From Cellvibrionaceae bacterium (lineage in GTDB: Bacteria; Pseudomonadota; Gammaproteobacteria; Pseudomonadales; Cellvibrionaceae): DNA of 51,179 nucleotides. The stretch is taken from assembly GCA_021151525.1 (NCBI GenBank), contig JAGKXD010000018.1, positions 1 to 51,179 on the forward strand, given 5' to 3'. The position numbers and the translations under genes are program-made. Below are positions 9,091 to 17,264 of this stretch, one piece after another. Below the pieces are notes generated by a model. It ran no database searches. It had not been told where the DNA came from and was given only the letters and a program-made list of their open reading frames with translations. How positions within the stretch are numbered: the stretch's first letter is position 1; each line of letters starts with the position of its first letter.

Positions 9091-9126
9091 AAAAGCCCAC
9101 GTAATTTGAGTTACGTGGGCTTTTTA
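9091..9126. terminator. Bidirectional terminator between convergent genes
   Basis: GCCCACGTAA at 9095-9104 pairs perfectly with TTACGTGGGC at 9111-9120. An A-run lies on the left and a T-run on the right, so it can end both the M48 protease transcript and the minus-strand repeat lipoprotein transcript. Confidence 0.9.
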
Positions 9127-9139
9127 TTTTGCGGCGAAA

Positions 9140-10483
9140 CTATTGGCGAACAGGTAGCTTAGTGAGATCACCGGTTTTGATAAGCCCTACAACGGCATCA
9201 AAATTGAGACCGCTGGCCGTGATGCCTGCTTGCAGCTGATCCAGCACGCCATCCCAAGCATCGCCTACGGCAAACTTGGTGGCGAAAGGTAGAAATTGTC
9301 CTGCGGGTAAGTTGTAGCCAGCACTGGTCATGGCGGCTGCGAAGTTGGTTTGGGCATCGCCAAGGCTGTAAATTACCGTTGACCAATTTCCGCTGTAGTA
9401 CCAGCTATCGCCTGATTTAGCGCTGGCATAACTCAAAATCAAGGTGGTTAACGGCGTTAAATTGGCGGTGCCGGAAGCCGTGGCGAGGCTGTAGTAAGTC
9501 GTTGAACCATCGCTAACCTTAAGTGCACAGGGCAACGCCGAGGCTAGTACTTGGCCGGCAAAATTGCCCTTGGCATCGGTAATAACGTTGCCTTTAAAGC
9601 CGCTACCATCTGCGCAGCGCGCATAGACAAAGCTGCTTTTGATCGCAGCGCCTTGAGCTGCCGTACCCGAGATATCGGCAATTTGGCTGGGGTCGGTAGA
9701 GGGTGTAATTGTGACCAAATCATCCAATACAAAATGGGGTTGCACAGTACAATCAGCCGTCACCTTGCCGGTGGTGAAGCGAATTAACACCAGCGACCCG
9801 CCGCAACTCGAGGTCACCGAATCTATGTGATAGCCGTTATCTGCCAGCAAATCGAATTTGGCGTAATCGTTTTTGGTGACCGCTAAACTCGTGGGGCTAG
9901 GGGTTCCGCCCACGCTACTCATAACGGTAACAAGATAGGTTTGGGTTTGGTCGGTTGCCGAATCTAATTCAAATAGCGGTTTTAAGGTGCAATTTGCGCT
10001 AATGGGCTCGGAGGTGAATGTCATAGCCGCCAACGACCCACCACAGTCTGATGAGACTGACACTATGTGATAGCCAAGGTCTGCGGTAAAAACGAATTTG
10101 GCTAAGTCGCCGTACACCACTTCAGTGTTGTAGACGTTAGGCGCGCCACCTACCGCGCTGGCCACAGTCACTTTATAAGACTTGGGTACAAAGGTGGCGC
10201 TGATGGTGCAATCCAACAAGATCGAGCCGGTTTGATAGGTGTTATCAAATAACTTGCCCCCACAGCCAGATACAGTTCCTATGTCGTAATGAGCATCAGG
10301 CACTATGGATGCTGTAGTCGTATACCCTTTCATCACCGATGTGGTAGCGACTTTCACGCTGCCACCTTTGGTTGCATTGGTGGTGATTTGGTAGCGCTCA
10401 GGCGCATTGTCTTTGCTACTACCGCCCCCGCCACACGCCATCAAGCCCAAACACAAGCTGGCGATTGCTATAACTCTGAACAT
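9140..10483 (-). CDS. Lipoprotein with three InlB-like repeats
   Basis: Signal peptide and lipobox LMAC give a lipidated C17, followed by a Gly run. Three repeats of about 72-80 residues start at Tyr31, Tyr103 and Tyr183. Each has a GG turn, a GYHI-type motif and two cysteines (for example C74/C92 and C147/C165) that could form one disulfide per repeat. The pattern resembles divergent InlB B-repeats of surface proteins. The remaining C-terminal part (about 257-447) contains an NLTPLTTL motif that I associate with other proteobacterial lipoproteins of unknown role. The frame opens at a TTG at 10501; AGAAGG favours the ATG at 10483. Function unknown; a surface adhesion or binding role is a guess. 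Confidence 0.75.
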   Translation of the reverse strand: MFRVIAIASLCLGLMACGGGGSSKDNAPERYQITTNATKGGSVKVATTSVMKGYTTTASIVPDAHYDIGTVSGCGGKLFDNTYQTGSILLDCTISATFVPKSYKVTVASAVGGAPNVYNTEVVYGDLAKFVFTADLGYHIVSVSSDCGGSLAAMTFTSEPISANCTLKPLFELDSATDQTQTYLVTVMSSVGGTPSPTSLAVTKNDYAKFDLLADNGYHIDSVTSSCGGSLVLIRFTTGKVTADCTVQPHFVLDDLVTITPSTDPSQIADISGTAAQGAAIKSSFVYARCADGSGFKGNVITDAKGNFAGQVLASALPCALKVSDGSTTYYSLATASGTANLTPLTTLILSYASAKSGDSWYYSGNWSTVIYSLGDAQTNFAAAMTSAGYNLPAGQFLPFATKFAVGDAWDGVLDQLQAGITASGLNFDAVVGLIKTGDLTKLPVRQ

Positions 10484-10917
10484 GTTCGTGCCTTCTCCCA
10501 AGCCGTGAAATCAATAGAACGTCGAATATCGAAAGAATTATTCGGTTGGACTTCTCTATCAGTTATTACAGCCTAGGCTAAAAATCCGGTTTATTAAAAA
10601 AAATTGTCGATTAAACCGGCACTTGCCGCGAGACATGCACGAATTGGGAAGAGTTCGAGCAAATTGCACGCAACCAAACGCGTTCGCTTGGGAATTTTTT
10701 GTTGCACTTTGTTTTCCCCAGAACGACAGCGCTTGCCCTCAGGCCTAATGTTGATAAGACGAAACCAGCGCTTGTGTATTATCAACTGAGTTACTCCACC
10801 TCAATTGATCAATCGATACCGGATAGCTGTACTACAGGGAGGCCCCTTATTCGCTAGTTTGGGGGTTCGCACCGGCTTTCGTACTCTGTAATAACAATAA
10901 ATCTACAGGTACTCATT
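10484..10917. other. Divergent intergenic region upstream of the first GH5 gene
   Basis: About 430 bases without a supported gene; two short overlapping frames here look random. It contains the perfect palindrome ATTGATCAAT at 10804-10813 and, nearer the GH5 start, a GGTTCG-containing sequence related to motifs elsewhere in the glycan locus. Confidence 0.5.
10864..10886 (+). promoter_or_regulatory. Weak copy of the glycan-locus motif
   Basis: GGTTCG at 10864-10869 is followed after nine bases by TTCG, about 50 bases before the GH5 start codon. It resembles the better copies at 18712, 21649 and 21701 but lacks the CGCCG end. It is the least certain member of the set. Confidence 0.3.
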
Positions 10918-13014
10918 ATGAAAAACAGTTCCACTGCGGGCATGCTCGCCCGTTTTCCAAAAACACTCCTGGGCATGACCGGGTTGTTATTTGCATCCAG
11001 CAGCTTCGCTCAAGTTGGCTTGCCAGCCACCATCCAAGCTGAAAGCTACAACTACATGAGCGGCGTTCAGCTCGAAACCACCACCGACACCGGCGGCGGA
11101 CAAAACGTAGGTTACATAGACACTGGCGATTGGATGGCTTACTCCAACCAAGTAGTATCCATTCCCAGCACCGGCTCTTACGATGTGCAATACCGCGTAG
11201 CCAGCGCCAGCGGCGGCGGTAGCATCCGTTTAGAAGAATCTGGCGGCGCCACCAATTACGGCACCATTACGGTTCCCAGCACCAGCGGCTGGCAAACTTG
11301 GACCACCATTACCCAACGCGTCACCCTCAGCGCAGGCAATCACACCTTTGGTTTAGTGGCGGCAACCGGCGGCTTCAATATCAACTGGTTCAAAATCAGC
11401 GCGGTGCAAACCAGCAGCTTGCCTGCCATTAAACAAAGCGGCCAATACTGGGTTGATGCCAGCGGCAATCGCGTAAACCTGCGCGGTACTAACATCGGCA
11501 ACTGGTTGATCCAGGAATTCTGGATGATGGGCGGCTCCATGACCGGCATCAACGACCAATGCTCGTTAGAATCCAAACTTTCACAACGTTTCGGCACCAC
11601 CGAAAAAGAACGCTTGATGAAAGTCTTCCGCGACAGCTTCATCACTTCGCGCGACTTTGATTATATGAAAGGCTTGGGCATGAACGTTGTGCGCATCCCC
11701 TTCTTATATAGCTTGGTTGAAAACGAGTACACGCCTTACACCCTGCGCTCAGATGCATGGCAGTATTTGGATTGGGCGGTAAACGAAGCTGAAAAACGCG
11801 GCATGTACGTAATTCTGGACTTGCACGGCGCTGTTGGCGGCCAAGCGGCATCCAGCGAGCAACATGACGGTTGCATTGGCTCTGCCGATATGTGGACCAA
11901 CTCAACTTATTGGGATCGCACCAAGTGGTTGTGGGACATGATTGCCCAACACTACCGTGGCCGTACCGCCGTTGCCGCTTACGATTTGTTGAACGAGCCA
12001 TGGGGCACAGACGCGACCACACTCGCAACCCGCTCATACGAATTGTTTAACGTAGTGCGCGCAAAAGACCCAGACCACGTAATTCTGTTGCCCGGCCACA
12101 ACAGCGGCATTGACGCTTACGGCAACCCCAACAGTCGCGGTTTGACCAACAACTCTTTGTGGATGCACTTCTACCCAGGTTTGTGGGGCTGGAACGACAC
12201 CGCCACTTACGGCGCAGGTCAAGCCAACATGTACGCCAACTGGTTGCACTGCAATCAAGACGGCACCGGTGAATCTTGCACCTGGCGCGACAAAATCAAC
12301 AACCTGAAAACGCCGTTCCTCGTAGGCGAATTCCAACCTTGGACACTCATGGGCACCTATGGCGGCCAAATGACGCGTAAAGCCTACGACATCTACAACA
12401 TGTACGGCTGGGCCGCGACCAACTGGGCTTACAAAACCACGTCTAACGCTGGTTCAAATGGCGATACCAGTTCATGGGGCTGGGGCATGGTGACCAACAG
12501 CAGCAACGGCGGCACCATGAGCAATATCGACGTGAACACGGCAAGCAATACCCAAATCGAAAGCTGGTTCCGTCAATTCGCAACACAACCATTAGTGCGC
12601 AACGAAAACATCGCTTACTGGATGAACTGGAAACCAACCGTGGGCAACCGTGTTGAAGCCGAAATGTTTAACAACCATAAAGGCATTCGCATGGAAACCA
12701 CCACCGACACCGGCGGCGGCTTCAATGCAGGCAGCACCGATGACAACGATTGGATGAGTTACCCCATCAACATTCCAACCAGCGGCAATTACACTTTCCA
12801 AGTACGTGTTGCATCGCCCTACTCTGGCGGCGTGTTGGTACTCAGCAAAAACGGCGCTGACGTTGGTGTAGTTAACGTGCCAAATACCGGCGGCTGGCAA
12901 AACTGGCAAACCGTTTCTATCACTGTGAATTTGCAAGCGGGCCAACAAGACCTCTCAATTTTCGTCAGAAAAGGCGGTTGGAACATCAACTGGTGGCAGT
13001 TGAACGCACAGTAA
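10918..13014 (+). CDS. Secreted GH5 glucanase with N- and C-terminal CBM6
   Basis: A secreted beta-glycan hydrolase. A signal peptide ends near residue 31 (SSSFA). Residues about 35-161 are one CBM6; about 172-575 are the GH5 barrel, with acid/base E360 in LLNEPWG and nucleophile E471 in VGEFQPW; about 577-698 are a second CBM6. Both CBM6 copies share the ETTTDTGGG loop and NINW near their ends. The barrel opening (VNLRGTNIGNWLIQEFW) recalls exo-beta-1,3-glucanase-type GH5 enzymes and is closely similar to the GH5 at 21907. Substrate is inferred: beta-1,3- or mixed beta-glucan is more likely than cellulose. A strong terminator follows. Confidence 0.9.
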   Translation: MKNSSTAGMLARFPKTLLGMTGLLFASSSFAQVGLPATIQAESYNYMSGVQLETTTDTGGGQNVGYIDTGDWMAYSNQVVSIPSTGSYDVQYRVASASGGGSIRLEESGGATNYGTITVPSTSGWQTWTTITQRVTLSAGNHTFGLVAATGGFNINWFKISAVQTSSLPAIKQSGQYWVDASGNRVNLRGTNIGNWLIQEFWMMGGSMTGINDQCSLESKLSQRFGTTEKERLMKVFRDSFITSRDFDYMKGLGMNVVRIPFLYSLVENEYTPYTLRSDAWQYLDWAVNEAEKRGMYVILDLHGAVGGQAASSEQHDGCIGSADMWTNSTYWDRTKWLWDMIAQHYRGRTAVAAYDLLNEPWGTDATTLATRSYELFNVVRAKDPDHVILLPGHNSGIDAYGNPNSRGLTNNSLWMHFYPGLWGWNDTATYGAGQANMYANWLHCNQDGTGESCTWRDKINNLKTPFLVGEFQPWTLMGTYGGQMTRKAYDIYNMYGWAATNWAYKTTSNAGSNGDTSSWGWGMVTNSSNGGTMSNIDVNTASNTQIESWFRQFATQPLVRNENIAYWMNWKPTVGNRVEAEMFNNHKGIRMETTTDTGGGFNAGSTDDNDWMSYPINIPTSGNYTFQVRVASPYSGGVLVLSKNGADVGVVNVPNTGGWQNWQTVSITVNLQAGQQDLSIFVRKGGWNINWWQLNAQ

Positions 13015-13033
13015 GTTTTAAAGTAGTTTGATA

Positions 13034-13071
13034 AAAGAAAAGCCAGCGCAGAAATGCGCTGGCTTTTCTTT
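13034..13071 (+). terminator. Strong intrinsic terminator after the first GH5 gene
   Basis: A perfect 17-base-pair stem (13034-13050 with 13055-13071) is closed by a GAAA tetraloop and has T-rich sequence in and after the right arm. Confidence 0.9.
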
Positions 13072-13174
13072 GCTTTTGGGGATTTGTTGGATTTTTTAGC
13101 TGGGGGAGATATAGTCAGCCCTCATCTAATAAATAGTTAATGGAGTAATTAAGAGAAAGAACATATTCATCGGT

Positions 13175-13618
13175 GTGTTTATTCTATCTTTTGGCGTTGG
13201 GTGCGCCACCCAGACAAACTATAACCTTCATGGCTTCTACGAAAGTAAAAATCATGGCCTTAATTTGGTTTCAAAATTAACTATACATAAGAGTGGGACT
13301 TACATGATTTGTACATCCACTCCTGATCATGAAAAAGAACACCCAGGCAATGGAAATTATTACTGCATCGAAGGTATTTGGAAGCAACAAAAAAATAAAG
13401 TTACACTCATAGCAAACACCTACGAAAACAAACTATTTGTTTCTCATGACAATGCAGACATTGCCATATTAGAAAACACTACAAACTTGGCTAATCCAAC
13501 AACACTCTCAATACTTCAGCCATCCGGTAAAACAATGTCTGACGTTTCAGTTACTGAGGTTAAGACTAAGAAAGCAAACAGCTGGGAAAATTATCAGCGC
13601 TCTGAAGGTTTTTATTAA
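13175..13618 (+). CDS. Small putative lipoprotein, start codon uncertain
   Basis: The first usable start is the GTG at 13175, but the frame is open upstream to 13133. Reading from an ATT at 13148 would give a typical lipoprotein signal (I/M-KRKNIFIGVFILSFGVGC), with the lipid-carrying Cys encoded at about 13202. No ATG, GTG or TTG exists at the expected site; GGAG lies at 13142-13145. The mature part has beta-rich sequence with three further cysteines and no recognised domain. Base composition is more AT-rich than the GH5 genes. The gene is either translated from a rare start, translated without a full signal, or decaying. Confidence 0.55.
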   Translation: MFILSFGVGCATQTNYNLHGFYESKNHGLNLVSKLTIHKSGTYMICTSTPDHEKEHPGNGNYYCIEGIWKQQKNKVTLIANTYENKLFVSHDNADIAILENTTNLANPTTLSILQPSGKTMSDVSVTEVKTKKANSWENYQRSEGFY

Positions 13619-13625
13619 CAAGCCA

Positions 13626-13721
13626 TGTAGGGCGGGTTAGTCACAAAGTGACGTAACCCGCGAATTATTTTTATAGCCCTTCTCGTAGATTATGCGGCTA
13701 CGCAGCTAACCCACCCTACTT
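13626..13721. repeat. Intergenic repeat with terminal inverted repeats
   Basis: GTAGGGCGGGTTAG near the left end matches CTAACCCACCCTAC near the right end at 13 of 14 positions as an inverted repeat. A further hairpin (CGGGTTA/TAACCCG around GTCAC/GTGAC) sits inside the left end. This arrangement is like the GTAGGGTGGGTTA-type elements dispersed in many proteobacterial genomes. Confidence 0.6.
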
Positions 13722-13741
13722 GAATGTACAGGAATTAATTT

Positions 13742-14374
13742 ATGCTGAAGGAATTATCTGAAACGCTAAAAAATCATTTCGGTAAATTTCATTGCTCAAT
13801 GATTCATAATAAAAAAGAGCAAAAGACCGTAGAGTTCAAGCACCTTATTGGTGAGCCCTTAGCTAAAGACGAATTGGAAAACCTTAATGCAGACTTTGGC
13901 CATATTCCTCATTTGGTAGATTTTTACGCAACCTGGGATTCCCTATTGCTTTACTTTGACCCACGCAGCGAAGATTCTGCTTTTTATTTTGCCAAGCCAA
14001 GCGAATGGGCTCAACTGAAAGATTATTTCGAACCATGGATTGATCTTGATGAAGACGAACAAGATCTATTGCCGGACTGGATTGCACACTATGAAGTTAT
14101 TGGCGAAATTCCACGTTCTGGAAATTATTTATTAATGATAACTGCCGGCGAGCACGCCGGTCACATATACGAATTTGAACACGACGGTTTTGATTTTATT
14201 TTTATTGCTGAAAATATCGAATCCTGTATTAAGGCTCTACTCAACCCTGACCCAAGCCGCTTGTTAGAAATGGCTTCGCACCTACGTTTTATTGAAGAGG
14301 ATAGCTTTCAATGGTGGATTGAAGAGCTTTTTTTAAATGATGGCACAAGCGTAAAAACCCAAAAACCGTATTAA
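13742..14374 (+). CDS. SMI1/KNR4 (SUKH)-like protein
   Basis: A 210-residue acidic, soluble protein. The central pattern (PHLVDFYATWDSLLLYFDP, then SAFYFAKPSEW, then GNYLLMITAGEHAGHIYEFEHDGFD and a helix) fits the SUKH fold, where a surface shows a bound-ligand-like G..Y.FEHD strand pair. SUKH proteins often act as immunity proteins against nuclease or deaminase toxins, but many are stand-alone. No toxin gene lies next to it, so an immunity role is unproven. CAGGAA precedes the ATG. It lies between two glycan-locus genes but has no visible link to glycan use. Confidence 0.6.
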   Translation: MLKELSETLKNHFGKFHCSMIHNKKEQKTVEFKHLIGEPLAKDELENLNADFGHIPHLVDFYATWDSLLLYFDPRSEDSAFYFAKPSEWAQLKDYFEPWIDLDEDEQDLLPDWIAHYEVIGEIPRSGNYLLMITAGEHAGHIYEFEHDGFDFIFIAENIESCIKALLNPDPSRLLEMASHLRFIEEDSFQWWIEELFLNDGTSVKTQKPY

Positions 14375-14414
14375 CTGCAACACCCCTGATAAATCATTAC
14401 TAAAGGATACTGAA

Positions 14415-15113
14415 ATGAAACCAACGAAAAACCTGTTAATTGCTGCAAGTCTTTTGTCTTTAACATCTTTGGCATCTGCACAAGAGGCAGAAGAAATTGT
14501 GGTTACTGGGCTAAGGGCAAATGACTATAACGAGCTACCGGCGGTAACCTTTAGCAAGAAGGCAGACTTCTTAGTACAACAGGTTGAACTGATCAATGAC
14601 AGTAGATCACCAGATTTACGCAGAAGCGAGATTTTCCAAACAATTAAAAACCTAATTGCTGCCTCTAAGAAAATCCGTGGCATAGAACTGTCTTACGGCG
14701 AAGGATTCTTAACCCCGGTAAATCTTGACGATGAATCGCTGAAAATTTTAGATGACAAAAAATCAAGCGATACCAGCCGCATTAAATTTTCGATAAAAAT
14801 CGCAATAGCCGAGAAGGAGTCCGCCAAGTCCAAAATAGACGAGCTGAAAAAATTCCTTAAAAATGCCAATTTAGTAGGGCGCACAGAAATCGAAAACAGA
14901 GGTGATATTGGCTTAAGCATTGTAAGACCGGAACAATACCGCGCTGAAATATTGTCTCTAATCGCGAAAGAAAACACCAAGCTCAAGGAATCACTAGGTA
15001 GTGGTTGTTACACAGAAAATGAAGGGCTTTCAGGAAGAGTGGCCTGGGATAGAACCGCGGTGGATGAATTGGTTTTGTATATTCGATACTCCACCAAAGT
15101 CGTGTGCAAATAA
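14415..15113 (+). CDS. Periplasmic protein with TonB-box-like motif, unknown family
   Basis: A signal peptide (residues 1-22, ending ASA) is followed at once by EEIVVTGLR at 26-34, which looks like the TonB box of TonB-dependent receptors. The remaining 200 residues lack any receptor plug or barrel. They are Lys/Glu-rich alpha/beta sequence, with cysteines only near the C-terminus (CYTENEG and the terminal VVCK) that may form a disulfide. I do not recognise the domain. AAAGGA precedes the ATG. It follows the SUKH-like gene by 40 bases and may be co-transcribed with it. Confidence 0.65.
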   Translation: MKPTKNLLIAASLLSLTSLASAQEAEEIVVTGLRANDYNELPAVTFSKKADFLVQQVELINDSRSPDLRRSEIFQTIKNLIAASKKIRGIELSYGEGFLTPVNLDDESLKILDDKKSSDTSRIKFSIKIAIAEKESAKSKIDELKKFLKNANLVGRTEIENRGDIGLSIVRPEQYRAEILSLIAKENTKLKESLGSGCYTENEGLSGRVAWDRTAVDELVLYIRYSTKVVCK

Positions 15114-15236
15114 GTCCATTCTCACCACATGAACCGAATTTTTTGAGTGCCATTCAAAAAACAGCGAGTGCGCAGGCAATTCACTTCTGCATCTATCAAA
15201 CAGAAGCAGAAGTGAATAAAGCCGATATAAATTAAA

Positions 15237-16982
15237 TCATTTCACAGCAACAAAACTCATACGCGCCAACTGATAATTTCCTGAAACAAATTTAACACGC
15301 AGTTTATTAGTACCCTGCTGTAAATTAACTTCTTGCAGCTTTTGTTCTTGCCAATTTTTATCTAGCGCCACTGCAACAGGTTTTGATGAAGCGTTATTAA
15401 CAACTAATTCCAGCTTTGCATTTTTCTCATCACCAGCTACCAGCACACTTAGATTATATTTTCCCGCTTGCTCTACGTTGACGGTGTATTCCAGCCACTC
15501 GCCCGCTTCAATATTTCCAATCACATACTGCTCGGGTGCATTTTTGTCGGCGTAAATATCGACACCATCGTTGCGATAGATATTACCGCGATTCCATGGT
15601 TGGCGTTCGCCACCGGTGGAGATGTAGTAATTAGCGGAGTCTTTATCGAAATAAGTATTGGTACCCATATCATAATCGACGGCTTTAATTGCACCGCCTG
15701 CTTTTGCGGTTGAATTAGATGCAAAAGGAACTGATGTGTTGGAGTAAGGTTGACGGAACATGGCATCGATCACATCCGGGTGATACAAATTATTTTCAAA
15801 GCGAATATCGTGCTGCGCTAATTGCAACAATGCTTTTGTTGCATCCTCTTTGTTGGGGCGCTCGCCTTGGCCTTTAAAATAATTTAATACTGGCCAGTAA
15901 GCTTCATTAGGTTGCACCTGCAGTGGATTATTGAAGCCAATTTTTTTCAGCGGCCAGAATGCCCAGCCGATTCCGTGAGATTCCACTAAACGAATTGCAT
16001 CGGCAAACCACAGATTTGAGTTCTCGCCTGACTCGCCCAACCACACTGGAATATTATTTTCACTGCGCAATTTTAAAATGCCGCCGAGTTCAGCGTCATT
16101 ATTGTTGTTCCAATATTTGTGGAAGCTGAGTACAAGGTTGTTGTCCCACGCGGGCATAACGCCTTGGTAGTTGTTGCCCCAGCAATTGCCTTCGGCAATA
16201 ACGATATGTTTATTGTCTACTTCGCGAATGGCTTTGGTGATATTTACCATTAAGTCGCGCAGCGGTTTGTTGGTTTTTTCTTTGCAGCCGTTTTTATCAT
16301 CGGTCGATTCAAAACCCCAGTTGGGTTCGTTGATAATATCGTAGGCAGCAACCATAGGTTCGTTAGCGTAACGCTCGGCGAGTTTGCGCCAGAGTGCGAT
16401 CATTTTTTCTTGATTAGCTTTGCTTTCCCACAGCGAAGGTTTGCTGGGGTCGCGGTCTGAAATCGCATTGTCATTACCTTGGCCGCCCGGTGTTGCGTGC
16501 AAATCCAAAATTAAATACATATTGTTAGCCTTGCACCATGCGAGCAGTGCATCGGTCATTTCAAAACCTTCTTTCAACCAAGTCTGCTTACCGGGTTTGG
16601 GTTCTTTTTCTACCGGCAAGGTGTAGAGGTTGTAGTGCATGGGCAGGCGCACGGAATTAAAGCCCCACTTCGCCATTGCATCTATATCAGCCTTGGTGGT
16701 GTGGTTCGCGCGCCATGCGCGGTAGAATTCTTGGGTGGCTTCTGGGCCAATCAAGTCTTCAATTTTTTGTTGGATGCGATGCTGCTGCCCTACTTCATTC
16801 AGCTTGAGCATGTAACCTTCTTGCAACATCCAACCGCCCAAACCCATACCGCGCAGCAAGACTTTTTCGCCTTGCTCATTGACTATGTATTGTCCATCCG
16901 CTTTTAAATAGCTGGCCGCCTGTGCACCGGTCGATATTAATAAGCTCAAACAACATGACATGATAAACCTGTACTTACCCAC
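15237..16982 (-). CDS. Secreted GH5 hydrolase with C-terminal CBM-like domain
   Basis: Numbered from the GTG at 16982, which has GGAG eight bases upstream (an upstream ATG at 17039 lacks one). A signal peptide of about 22 residues precedes a GH5 barrel (about 25-375), with acid/base E219 in IINEPNWG and nucleophile E317 in WLGESGEN. Residues about 430-581 form a beta-rich CBM6/CBM35-like domain (GEWLEYTVNVEQAGKYNLSV). This is a different GH5 subtype from the other two: its entry motif is LLRGMGLGGWMLQEGYML. Likely a beta-glycan hydrolase; the exact linkage cannot be read from sequence. It is divergent from the AraC-type regulator. Confidence 0.88.
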   Translation of the reverse strand: MGKYRFIMSCCLSLLISTGAQAASYLKADGQYIVNEQGEKVLLRGMGLGGWMLQEGYMLKLNEVGQQHRIQQKIEDLIGPEATQEFYRAWRANHTTKADIDAMAKWGFNSVRLPMHYNLYTLPVEKEPKPGKQTWLKEGFEMTDALLAWCKANNMYLILDLHATPGGQGNDNAISDRDPSKPSLWESKANQEKMIALWRKLAERYANEPMVAAYDIINEPNWGFESTDDKNGCKEKTNKPLRDLMVNITKAIREVDNKHIVIAEGNCWGNNYQGVMPAWDNNLVLSFHKYWNNNNDAELGGILKLRSENNIPVWLGESGENSNLWFADAIRLVESHGIGWAFWPLKKIGFNNPLQVQPNEAYWPVLNYFKGQGERPNKEDATKALLQLAQHDIRFENNLYHPDVIDAMFRQPYSNTSVPFASNSTAKAGGAIKAVDYDMGTNTYFDKDSANYYISTGGERQPWNRGNIYRNDGVDIYADKNAPEQYVIGNIEAGEWLEYTVNVEQAGKYNLSVLVAGDEKNAKLELVVNNASSKPVAVALDKNWQEQKLQEVNLQQGTNKLRVKFVSGNYQLARMSFVAVK

Positions 16983-17112
16983 GGGAATCGCTCCTTTATT
17001 GATTATGATGTGGTGATACTTAACCCACCGAACCTTCACTTAAAAATGTGCAGCGCGGCAGGTGCAAAGACTTCAACAAAGCACTAATCTTATAAAATAG
17101 AATTTTAAGTGT

Positions 17113-17160
17113 CGTTCGAGTAAGGTGAGCAACGGTGAATGCTTATTCGAACGCCGCTAG
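17113..17160. promoter_or_regulatory. Inverted repeat, candidate operator (glycan-locus motif)
   Basis: CGTTCGAGTAAG at 17113-17124 pairs with CTTATTCGAACG at 17142-17153 (11 of 12), and the right arm runs on into CCGC. It lies between the divergent GH5 and AraC-type genes, about 105 bases before the regulator's start codon. The right half (ATTCGAACGCCGC) matches ends of the motifs at 18712, 21649 and 21701. Confidence 0.45.
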
Positions 17161-17264
17161 CTTAAGTTTGAAAATACAATAAGAACCGACCAAAGCTTCT
17201 CACATTCAACCAAATCATGTGGGACAGCCAATCTCCACCGCAGTCAGAGAGCATTATAAGAATC

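Noticed and set aside
10594..10789. Two overlapping opposite-strand frames upstream of the first GH5 gene
   Set aside because: Short, mutually overlapping, without ribosome binding sites or recognisable sequence.
11642..12369. Antisense frames opposite the first GH5 gene
   Set aside because: Shadows of a coding strand with strong codon bias.
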